Assembly: GCA_028275295.1 (NCBI GenBank)
Contig: JAPWUY010000126.1
Location: 1 to 6,189 of the forward strand
Direction: 5' to 3'
DNA length: 6,189 nt
DNA from: Thermodesulfobacteriota bacterium
GTDB lineage: Bacteria > Desulfobacterota > Desulfocorpusculales > Desulfocorpusculum
Below the pieces are notes generated by a model. That model saw only the letters and a list, made by a program, of their open reading frames with translations, was not told where the DNA came from and did not search any database. A program made the position numbers and the translations under genes. Of this stretch, positions 1 to 5,196 are shown one piece after another (positions within the stretch are counted from its first letter, which is position 1; each line of letters starts with the position of its first letter).

Positions 1-546
1 GAGCTTCCAGATGCCAAGAGGGCCCGCTTCATCTCCCAATACGGTCTCAGACCCTACGATGCGGAGGTTCTCACCTCATCCAGGGAGCTCGCGGATTATT
101 TCGAGGCTTGTGTGGAGAAATTTCCCGACCCCAAGCAGGTCTCCAACTGGGTGACCGGGGAACTTTTGGCCCTCCTCAACAGGGATGGTAAGAGCCCCAA
201 GGAATGTCCCATAACGCCCGAACACCTGGCACGGATGCTCTCTCTGATGAAGGACGGGCGAATAACGAGGAGGATCGCCCAAGGTCTTTTCGAGGAGATG
301 TACGAGACGGGCCAAAGCCCGGATGAGATAGTGTCTCGCAAAGGCTGGGCAATGGTCTCGGACAGGGAGGAGTTGGTTGGAGTTGTCGAGGAGGTCCTGA
401 GGGAGAATCCCAAAGAGGTGGAGGCTTTCAAGGCTGGGAAAGAGAAGCTCATGGGGTTCTTCATGGGAGAGGTGATGAAAAGGACAAGAGGTCAGGCTGA
501 TCCCAAACTGGCTCAGGAGATCCTCAGGGAGAGACTAAAAGGTTGA
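1..546 (+). CDS. gatB: Asp/Glu-tRNA(Asn/Gln) amidotransferase subunit B, C-terminal part (5' truncated by window)
   Basis: This is the last 181 residues of GatB, read in frame from base 1 to a TGA at 544-546. GatB, in the cytoplasmic GatCAB complex, binds misacylated Glu-tRNA(Gln) or Asp-tRNA(Asn) and phosphorylates the side chain so that ammonia from GatA can amidate it. The opening residues ELPDAKRARFISQYGL and the following YDAEVLT are the family's characteristic junction between the catalytic cradle and the helical part. The remaining ~145 residues match the GatB/YqeY tail domain that contacts tRNA, including NWVTGELLALLN, ITPEHLARMLSLMKDGRI and the KLMGFFMGEVMKRTRGQADP segment typical of the extreme C-terminus. 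The active-site half (about 300 residues) lies upstream of the window. A GTG at 112 is internal and is not a start. mtnA follows 28 bases downstream on the same strand. Confidence 0.96.
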   Translation, partial: ELPDAKRARFISQYGLRPYDAEVLTSSRELADYFEACVEKFPDPKQVSNWVTGELLALLNRDGKSPKECPITPEHLARMLSLMKDGRITRRIAQGLFEEMYETGQSPDEIVSRKGWAMVSDREELVGVVEEVLRENPKEVEAFKAGKEKLMGFFMGEVMKRTRGQADPKLAQEILRERLKG

Positions 547-574
547 GAGGGAAGGGGAGCTAGTGGAGGTAGAG

Positions 575-1651
575 ATGGTGACAGCCCAGGAGGAATGTCC
601 CTCTGGCTTCAGGACAATAGAGTGGAAGGAAGGGAAGGTGGTGATGCTGGACCAGAGGCTTCTGCCCCAAAGGGAGGTTTACAGGGAGCTTGCCACCGTG
701 GGCCAGGTGGCAGAGGCCATAAAGAAGATGGTCATAAGGGGGGCTCCGGCCATAGGGATTGCGGCTGCCATGGGCCTCGCACTTGTGGCCAGGAACTACA
801 AGGGAAGGTCCATGGAAGGGCTCCTTTTGAGACTCGAGAGGGGGGCGGAGTTGCTTCTTTCCACCAGGCCCACGGCCGTGAATCTGCAATGGGCCATAAG
901 AAGGTGCCTGGATGTGGCGAAAAAGGCCCGACACATGAAGGTAGAGGAGATATCCCAGCTTCTCGTGGAGGAAGCCCAGAGAATCCTCAGGGAAGATGTG
1001 GAGGGAAACGTTGCCCTCGGGGATTTCGGAGCGAGTCTCGTTCCAGAGGAAGGGAATATCCTGACCCACTGCAACGCCGGTGCACTGGCAACAGGGGGCT
1101 ACGGCACAGCCCTGGGAGTGGTGAGGTCAGCTCACAGGCAGGGGAAGAGGGTGAGGGTCCTAGCTTGCGAGACAAGACCATTTCTGCAAGGGGCTAGGCT
1201 CACGGCATGGGAAATGAAGAAGGCAGGGATTCCAGTGACAGTCATTGCTGACAATATGGCGGGCCACTTCATGAAGAGGAGGGAAGTGGATCTGGTCATA
1301 GTTGGAGCAGACAGGATAGCTAGAAATGGCGATGTAGCCAACAAGATCGGAACGTACACCCTCTCTGTCCTCTGCAAAGAGCATTCGGTCCCCTTCTATG
1401 TGGCAGCTCCCCTCTCCACCTTCGATCCCTCTTTGGGCTCAGGAGAGGAAATCCCCATCGAGGAAAGGGATCCCGAGGAGGTATTGAGGGTAGGGAGGAT
1501 GAGAATTGCCCCAGAGGGGGTATCGGCGAGGTACCCCGCCTTCGATGTCACACCCAATCACCTCGTGTGGGCGATAATCACCGAGAAGGGTATCCTGAGA
1601 GCCCCGTTCCAAGAGAGGATTCAAGCTCTCCTCCTCAACCGAAAGGTGTAA
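575..1651 (+). CDS. mtnA: S-methyl-5-thioribose-1-phosphate isomerase
   Basis: MtnA converts 5-methylthioribose-1-phosphate to 5-methylthioribulose-1-phosphate in salvage of the methylthioadenosine left by polyamine synthesis and SAM chemistry. The 358-residue product has the family length. Counting from ATG 575 it shows RGAPAIG (res. 55-61), THCNAGALATGGYGTALG with the expected catalytic Cys (C166), ETRPFLQGARLTAWE, and VGADRIARNGDVANKIGTY with the expected catalytic Asp (D246). Both catalytic residues are shifted by the same amount from those known in the Bacillus enzyme. I chose ATG 575 because GGAGGT (565-570) sits four bases before it. An in-frame GTG at 563, preceded by AAGGGGAG (552-559) at three bases, would add four residues and cannot be excluded. 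The related eIF2B-alpha-like and ribose-1,5-bisphosphate isomerases are less likely given the MtnA-type motifs. No other methionine-salvage gene is in the window. The homolog may also process 5-deoxyribose-1-phosphate, an activity reported for some MtnA enzymes. Confidence 0.95.
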   Translation: MVTAQEECPSGFRTIEWKEGKVVMLDQRLLPQREVYRELATVGQVAEAIKKMVIRGAPAIGIAAAMGLALVARNYKGRSMEGLLLRLERGAELLLSTRPTAVNLQWAIRRCLDVAKKARHMKVEEISQLLVEEAQRILREDVEGNVALGDFGASLVPEEGNILTHCNAGALATGGYGTALGVVRSAHRQGKRVRVLACETRPFLQGARLTAWEMKKAGIPVTVIADNMAGHFMKRREVDLVIVGADRIARNGDVANKIGTYTLSVLCKEHSVPFYVAAPLSTFDPSLGSGEEIPIEERDPEEVLRVGRMRIAPEGVSARYPAFDVTPNHLVWAIITEKGILRAPFQERIQALLLNRKV

Positions 1652-1681
1652 GACCAGGATCGTTCATTCCAGATGTGTGAT

Positions 1682-1720
1682 AAAGGCCCAGGACCGAGAT
1701 CCTTCCCCGGGCTTTCCTCT
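1682..1720 (+). terminator. Weak terminator-like hairpin after mtnA
   Basis: AAAGGCCC (1682-1689) can pair with GGGCTTT (1709-1715) with one bulged G. Inside it, GGA (1691-1693) faces TCC (1700-1702). A short pyrimidine run TTTCCTCT follows. The stem is imperfect and the T tract poor, so this may be an inefficient or factor-assisted terminator, or chance. Its place between the mtnA stop and the TATAAT box of the next unit fits a transcript boundary. Confidence 0.25.
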
Positions 1721-1734
1721 CGACGCCCCGGGAT

Positions 1735-1740
1735 TATAAT
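1735..1740 (+). promoter_or_regulatory. Candidate sigma-70 -10 box for glcD-glcF
   Basis: A perfect TATAAT lies 32 bases before the glcD start, inside an otherwise GC-rich gap. This would put transcription start near 1747 and give a leader of about 26 bases that includes the ribosome binding site. No good -35 lies 16-18 bases upstream (CTTTCC or TTTCCT at best) and there is no TG extension. The promoter may therefore be weak or activator-dependent. The box also makes glcD-glcF likely to be transcribed apart from gatB-mtnA. Confidence 0.45.
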
Positions 1741-1772
1741 GCACCGAGAGACTCGATAAAGGAGAAGAGCCC

Positions 1773-3140
1773 TTGAAGAGATCCTTGATCAAGGAGTTCC
1801 GCAAGATAGTGGGCGAAAAGAGGTGTCTTTGGACCCCTGAAGACCTCTACGCTTATTCCCACGACTGTTATGCTAGGGGAAACCCGGAGCTCGTCCTGAT
1901 CGTCAAGAGCTCCGAGGAAGTATCCTCGATTCTTCGCATAGCCAATAGGGAGGGGATCCCAGTGACACCGAGGGGGGCTGGCACGAGCCTCTGTGGGGCG
2001 ACAACCCCCATTCGTGGAGGCATAGTCCTCGCCACCAATCAGATGAACAGGATTCTGGAAGTGAGCCAGGAGGACAGGCTCGCTGTAGTGGAGCCAGGGG
2101 TAGTGACCCTGAGACTCCATCAGGCAGTGGAGTCGGTGGGGCTTTTCTATCCTCCGGATCCTGCCTCATCGGCCATGTCCCTCATAGGAGGCAATGTGGC
2201 CACAAATGCTGGAGGCCCCAGATGTCTCAAGTATGGAGTGACGAGGGATTATTTGATGGCCCTGGAGGTAGTTCTGGCCGATGGAGAGATCTTGAGGACA
2301 GGAAGCCGTGCAGTGAAGGACGTGACTGGTTACGATCTCACACGCCTCATGTGTGGTTCGGAGGGGACCCTTGGGGTCATAACTCGCATAACAGTGAGGC
2401 TCATCCCCAAGCCCGAGTGCAAGAAAACGATCCTCACGAGCTTCAGGACAGTGGAAGAGGCAAGCCAAATGGTCTCCATGATAATCGGTGCTGGGATTCT
2501 CCCCACTACCCTGGAATTCATGGATCATGCCTACATAAGGACTGTGGAAGATTTGATGCATCTGGGGCTCCCCGTGGAGGCAGGGGCGATGCTTCTCATA
2601 GAAGTCGACGGTTTCCGCGAAGCTGTGGAAAGACAGGCAAAGATGATAGAGTCCTTTTGCAGAGAGCGTGGAGCCCTTGGAGTGCAGGTGGGGATGACCC
2701 AGGAAGAGAGCGACCAGCTCTGGGCCGGAAGGAGGATGGGCACAGTGGCCCTCATGAGATCAGCCAAATTGATGATCTCCCATGATGCCACTGTTCCAGC
2801 TAGCAAGATCCCGGACATGGTCGCCCACACTCACAGGATAGCCCGAGAGGCCGATCTCAAGGTCGTGATCATAGGCCACGCAGGAGATGGCAACATGCAC
2901 CCAATTTTTCTCCTGGACCCCTCGAGGGAAGGGGAGATGGACCGTTTTCGCAAGGCCTCGGAGGAGCTTTTCCTGTTCACTGTGAGATGCGGTGGTACGC
3001 TTTCCGGGGAGCATGGAATAGGTATCGAGAAGAACCCCTTCCTCCATCTCCAGGTGGACGAGGTGGGAGTGAGGACAATGAAGGCAATAAAAGCGGCCCT
3101 GGATCCCAAGGGGATACTCAATCCCGGAAAGTTCGTTTGA
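1773..3140 (+). CDS. glcD: FAD-linked 2-hydroxyacid dehydrogenase (glycolate/D-lactate oxidase subunit GlcD type)
   Basis: This 455-residue flavoprotein should oxidise a 2-hydroxyacid such as glycolate or D-lactate to the 2-oxoacid using bound FAD. The FAD-binding (PCMH-type) domain spans about residues 38-175, with TPRGAGTSLCGATTP (65-79), VVEPGV (105-110), PPDPASS (127-133) and IGGNVATNAGGPRCLKYGVTRDY (138-160). KDVTGYDLTRLMCGSEGTLGVIT follows at 182-204. The FAD-oxidase C-terminal domain spans about 212-455, with SHDATVPASKIP (336-347), the metal/substrate motif HAGDGNMHP (369-377), SGEHGIGIEK (411-420) and the family ending DPKGILNPGKFV. The start is TTG, supported by AGGAG (1760-1764) eight bases upstream and by the normal N-terminus it gives. 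glcF follows after 42 bases and is the expected electron-accepting partner. Substrate cannot be settled from sequence; D-lactate, glycolate and 2-hydroxyglutarate enzymes share these motifs. Confidence 0.93.
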   Translation: MKRSLIKEFRKIVGEKRCLWTPEDLYAYSHDCYARGNPELVLIVKSSEEVSSILRIANREGIPVTPRGAGTSLCGATTPIRGGIVLATNQMNRILEVSQEDRLAVVEPGVVTLRLHQAVESVGLFYPPDPASSAMSLIGGNVATNAGGPRCLKYGVTRDYLMALEVVLADGEILRTGSRAVKDVTGYDLTRLMCGSEGTLGVITRITVRLIPKPECKKTILTSFRTVEEASQMVSMIIGAGILPTTLEFMDHAYIRTVEDLMHLGLPVEAGAMLLIEVDGFREAVERQAKMIESFCRERGALGVQVGMTQEESDQLWAGRRMGTVALMRSAKLMISHDATVPASKIPDMVAHTHRIAREADLKVVIIGHAGDGNMHPIFLLDPSREGEMDRFRKASEELFLFTVRCGGTLSGEHGIGIEKNPFLHLQVDEVGVRTMKAIKAALDPKGILNPGKFV

Positions 3141-3182
3141 ACTCGAGGGGAAGGATGCTTTGAGGCGGAAAGAGGAGAGAAG

Positions 3183-4445
3183 ATGTTCACGAGGGAAGAG
3201 GCACTGGCTGAGGCCATCAAGTGCTCTGGTTGCGGGTTCTGCTTGTCAGTCTGTCCGGTGTACGAGGCAGTGGGAATAGAGACCCTATCCTCTAGGGGGA
3301 GGGTGGACACCCTGAGGGGAGTGCTCTTGGGCCAACTCGAGCTGAGCGAAAGGATGATGCAGATTTTGGATACCTGCCTTCTCTGCAGAGCTTGCGAGGA
3401 GGTATGCCCCCCTGGGGTCAAGCTACATCGGGTCCTCATGGAAGGAAGGGCCAAAGCCGTGAGACAGAGGGGCCTTCCATGGGCCAAGAGGCTGGCCTTC
3501 AGAAGGCTCCTCAAGGACAGACGCTACCTCTCTCGGGCTCTGGGATACTTGAGACCGCTCCTCAAAGAGGATAGAGGGATTCCAGGGAGCAAGATAAGGC
3601 ACCTTCCCAGTCTCTTCTCAGGGATTGCGGGGGGAAGGGGTCTTCCTCCCATCGCCTCCAGACCTTTGAGGGCAAGGGTTGGGCCTGTGACAGCGCCCGT
3701 CGGAAATCCCAGGGGGAGGGTCGGTTTCTTCTCCGGATGCTACATGGAATTCGTGGAAACTGGGATGGGGGATGCGACAGTTGGGGTCCTGTCTCAGGAA
3801 GGTTTCGAGGTCTTCTACCCGAGAGAGCAGACATGCTGTGGCGCCCCTGCCCTTTACAGCGGGGATGTGGAGGATGCGCTGGAGATCGCCTTGAAGAACG
3901 CAAGGGCCTTCTTGTCCCAGAAACTCGATTCCGTGATCGTAGGTTGTGCCACCTGTTTCGACTGCCTCAAGAAGGGGTACAGCTCCCTTTCATCCTCTCT
4001 CCAAGGGGAGGAGAAGGAGATGCTGGAGGAGTTTTCATCCATGGTGGAGGAGTCGAGTTCCTTCCTGGTGAAAAAAGGTCTCTCCAGGAGGAGGCGCCTT
4101 TCGAGCCCGAACCTGGTCACCTATCACGATCCCTGTCACCTATCACGAGGAGGAGCAATAGTGAGGGAACCGAGGGAATTGCTGGCCTCCATAGAGGGCT
4201 TGGAGCTGAAGGAGATGTCCCAGCCAAGGAGATGTTGCGGGGGCGGAGGATCCTTCGGGCTGGCTCATCCCGAGATCTCCATCGAGATAGGAAGGTGGAA
4301 GGTCCAGGACATCCAGGCCACGGGAGCGAAGATAGCGGTGACGAGTTGTCCAGGCTGCATCCTCCAGATCCAGGAAGTGGCAAGAAGGGAAGGTGCGGAG
4401 ATAAAGGCGGTCCATCTCATGGAGCTCCTCCATGGAGCCCTTTGA
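3183..4445 (+). CDS. glcF: Iron-sulfur subunit of 2-hydroxyacid dehydrogenase (GlcF type, two 4Fe-4S ferredoxin motifs plus two CCG domains)
   Basis: This 420-residue iron-sulfur protein probably takes electrons from the GlcD flavin and passes them to a membrane or soluble acceptor. Two ferredoxin motifs open it: C14-x2-C17-x2-C20-x3-C24-P and C65-x2-C68-x2-C71-x3-C75-P. Two intact CCG (DUF224, HdrB-like) motifs follow: C186-x31-C218-C219-x35-C255-x2-C258, and C318-x32-C351-C352-x36-C389-x2-C392, the second with YHDPCHLSR, RRCCGGGGSFG and SCPGC. All ligands look present, so the protein should carry a full cluster complement. No membrane helix or signal peptide is seen. ATG 3183 is supported by GAGGAG (3172-3177) five bases upstream, and the gene lies 42 bases after glcD. 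Residues ~265-310 between the CCG motifs form a Ser/Glu/Arg-rich linker. The same architecture occurs in LutA/LldE- and HdrD-like proteins, but the N-terminal ferredoxin pair and the GlcD neighbour favour GlcF. Confidence 0.92.
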   Translation: MFTREEALAEAIKCSGCGFCLSVCPVYEAVGIETLSSRGRVDTLRGVLLGQLELSERMMQILDTCLLCRACEEVCPPGVKLHRVLMEGRAKAVRQRGLPWAKRLAFRRLLKDRRYLSRALGYLRPLLKEDRGIPGSKIRHLPSLFSGIAGGRGLPPIASRPLRARVGPVTAPVGNPRGRVGFFSGCYMEFVETGMGDATVGVLSQEGFEVFYPREQTCCGAPALYSGDVEDALEIALKNARAFLSQKLDSVIVGCATCFDCLKKGYSSLSSSLQGEEKEMLEEFSSMVEESSSFLVKKGLSRRRRLSSPNLVTYHDPCHLSRGGAIVREPRELLASIEGLELKEMSQPRRCCGGGGSFGLAHPEISIEIGRWKVQDIQATGAKIAVTSCPGCILQIQEVARREGAEIKAVHLMELLHGAL

Positions 4446-4570
4446 GGCCCAAAGTGGAAGAATCACCACCGCGCCCCATAGCCAGGGAAATCCATAGCGG
4501 CCTTCTTTGCAAGGGTAGAGGGAGATTCTCCTCCTCCGTTCCAGGCCTCTCCAACAGGTGATCTCTTTTG

Positions 4571-4610
4571 CTTGCCTGGATCATCCACTCCTGGGCATGA
4601 TCCAGGCAAG
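4571..4610. repeat. Perfect 14-bp inverted repeat in the glcF / small-gene convergent gap
   Basis: CTTGCCTGGATCAT (4571-4584) is followed by a 12-base spacer and its exact reverse complement ATGATCCAGGCAAG (4597-4610). It lies between two convergent genes, where a bidirectional terminator would be expected. Neither strand shows a proper T tract: the plus strand continues GCTGTTTGGT, and the minus strand continues CAAAAGAGAT. It could be a T-poor terminator, an mRNA 3'-end stabilising hairpin, a protein-binding site, or one copy of a dispersed palindromic repeat. I see no second copy in the window. The other ~150 bases of the 4446-4635 gap hold nothing I can name. Confidence 0.8.
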
Positions 4611-4635
4611 GCTGTTTGGTGGGCTATGGCCTATT

Positions 4636-4866
4636 TCACCCAACGGGCTTGGGTTTGCACAGATCGTCCTCTTTCACCGCAACTCTTCCACAGTTCTCGC
4701 AAAAGTACTTTATCTCTTGAAGCTTGGGCTTGCATATATGGCGTTTTTTCGAAGACTGGGCGCCACAATATTCGCATGTATAAATCTTCCCAGCCTCTGT
4801 GGGATCGCAGAGGTGTCCCGCCTCGGGTGAAACCGCCCCGCAGGTCTTACAAGTGTACATTGCCAT
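4636..4866 (-). CDS. Small protein of three tandem CxxC...HxC zinc-ribbon-like modules, function unknown
   Basis: I do not recognise this 76-residue protein as a named family. It consists of three modules with an exact 25-residue period. The Cys pairs are C6/C9, C31/C34 and C56/C59, each followed after ten residues by C20, C45 and C70. Modules 1 and 2 have His two residues before the last Cys (H18, H43), giving Cx2Cx8HxC; in module 3 that position is Asp (D68). Each module starts with an aromatic (YTC, YTC, YFC) and has CG after the second Cys. Four ligands per module suggest one Zn (or Fe) each. The protein is very basic and has no membrane segment, so a cytoplasmic structural, nucleic-acid-binding or protein-docking role is possible but unproven. 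The start is strongly supported by AAGGAGGG (minus strand, 4879-4872) five bases upstream. A second ATG two codons in is less well placed. The codons of the modules differ, so the duplication is old and the protein pattern is kept by selection. Confidence 0.85.
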   Translation of the reverse strand: MAMYTCKTCGAVSPEAGHLCDPTEAGKIYTCEYCGAQSSKKRHICKPKLQEIKYFCENCGRVAVKEDDLCKPKPVG

Positions 4867-4892
4867 GGCTTCCCTCCTTCTCTCTTTTTTCC

Positions 4893-4911
4893 CGGGGCCT
4901 TTCCCGCCCCG
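4893..4911 (-). promoter_or_regulatory. GC-rich hairpin in the leader of the small metal-binding protein gene
   Basis: CGGGGC (4893-4898) and GCCCCG (4906-4911) are exact inverted repeats with a 7-base loop. On the minus-strand mRNA the hairpin ends about 13 bases before the AAGGAGG ribosome site, and the stretch between is A/G-rich and single-stranded. It is not a terminator in either direction, since the T run on the plus strand precedes it. It could stabilise the 5' end or be incidental in GC-rich DNA. Confidence 0.35.
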
Positions 4912-4921
4912 AGTTGCCTTC

Positions 4922-4949
4922 AGTCTAACCCAGCAATGGGATGTTTCAA
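4922..4949 (-). promoter_or_regulatory. Candidate sigma-70 promoter for the small metal-binding protein gene
   Basis: On the minus strand, TTGAAA (4949-4944, five of six matches to the -35 consensus) and TAGACT (4927-4922, four of six to the -10) are separated by 16 bases. Transcription would begin near 4915 and give a leader of about 50 bases. No other plausible promoter lies between this point and the gene. Confidence 0.4.
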
Positions 4950-5056
4950 GGCCTGAGGATCTTCGCCATCATCGCCCGAGGGATCCCCACAACCCATCGA
5001 GGACCTTGCCCCAGGGGTCTCCCACAAGGGGGCCATGGGGCTATATCCATTGGGTG

Positions 5057-5071
5057 GGGAGGCGGCCTCCC
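5057..5071. promoter_or_regulatory. 15-base perfect palindrome beside the scpB-side -35 element (candidate operator)
   Basis: GGGAGGC-G-GCCTCCC is a perfect 7-bp inverted repeat around a single base, ending two bases before the TTGACC -35 candidate. The one-base centre fits a dimeric protein binding duplex DNA better than an RNA hairpin. The position upstream of the promoter is one where activators, and some repressors, bind. In GC-rich sequence a short palindrome can also arise by chance. Confidence 0.35.
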
Positions 5072-5073
5072 AG

Positions 5074-5102
5074 TTGACCGGGATGGATGGCTATGATACA
5101 AG
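5074..5102 (+). promoter_or_regulatory. Candidate promoter for scpB and the downstream pseudouridine synthase gene
   Basis: TTGACC (5074-5079, five of six to consensus) is followed after exactly 17 bases by TACAAG (5097-5102, four of six), which carries an upstream TGA giving the extended -10 form TGn. A TATGAT (5092-5097) is closer to consensus but only 12 bases from the -35. Transcription would start near 5109, giving a leader of about 88 bases before scpB. Confidence 0.4.
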
Positions 5103-5142
5103 CTTGTAAGGGCCGCGGGGCCATGGGCCCCCTTAAGCTTTT
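5100..5142 (+). terminator. Long GC-rich hairpin followed by TTTT, terminator- or leader-type structure upstream of scpB
   Basis: The 3' arm GGCCCCCTTAAGCTT (5126-5140) can pair continuously. AAGCTT pairs with AAGCTT (5100-5105), CTT with AAG (5108-5110) and GGCCCC with GGGGCC (5117-5122), closing on an ATG loop; the 5' arm has bulges of two and six bases. T5139-T5142 follow as a short T run. It could end plus-strand transcription coming from upstream, or act as an attenuator or mRNA 5' structure for scpB. If the candidate promoter is real, the first bases of the hairpin lie in its -10 and only the inner part is transcribed. Confidence 0.3.
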
Positions 5143-5196
5143 CGGTCGGAAAGTTTCCTTACCAGGACCTCTCTCCAAAAGCTCCGGGAGTGTCAG

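Larger units (their letters stand above)
4867..5196. other. 330-base divergent intergenic region between the small minus-strand gene and scpB
   Basis: No open reading frame here resembles a protein I know. In particular no scpA or scpA remnant is seen on the plus strand, and no tRNA signature is present. What it holds, left to right: the minus-strand ribosome site and leader hairpin, a minus-strand candidate promoter (4922-4949), about 107 bases (4950-5056) with nothing I can name, a 15-base palindrome, a plus-strand candidate promoter, and a large hairpin. GGGGCCATGGG occurs twice (5029-5039 and 5117-5127). Confidence 0.6.

Noticed and set aside
560..1069. Minus-strand open frame of 169 codons
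   Set aside because: It is fully antisense to mtnA, whose motifs are intact, and its translation resembles no family I recognise.
3737..4561. Plus-strand open frame of 274 codons overlapping glcF
   Set aside because: The glcF frame carries all iron-sulfur ligands across this stretch. The overlapping product is Arg/Gly-rich without a known motif, so it is a shadow frame and not evidence of a frameshift.
4893..4911. Hairpin next to a run of six T as a plus-strand terminator
   Set aside because: The T run (4885-4890) precedes the hairpin on the plus strand, and on the minus strand the hairpin is followed by A residues, so polarity is wrong in both directions.
4558..4928. Plus-strand open frames of 90 and 118 codons opposite the small minus-strand gene
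   Set aside because: The minus-strand product has a perfect three-fold Cys/His periodicity and an AAGGAGG site, while the plus-strand frames show neither motif nor ribosome site.
5092..5097. TATGAT as the scpB -10 box
   Set aside because: It is only 12 bases from the TTGACC element and has no alternative -35 at 16-18 bases; TGATACAAG at 17 bases is the better-placed option.
5029..5127. GGGGCCATGGG occurring at 5029-5039 and 5117-5127 as a repeat element
   Set aside because: Eleven bases built around a CCATGG palindrome in very G-rich DNA is weak evidence, and the flanks do not match.
4867..5196. Possible scpA remnant or tRNA in the intergenic region
   Set aside because: None of the frames resembles ScpA, and no cloverleaf or T-loop signature was found by eye.
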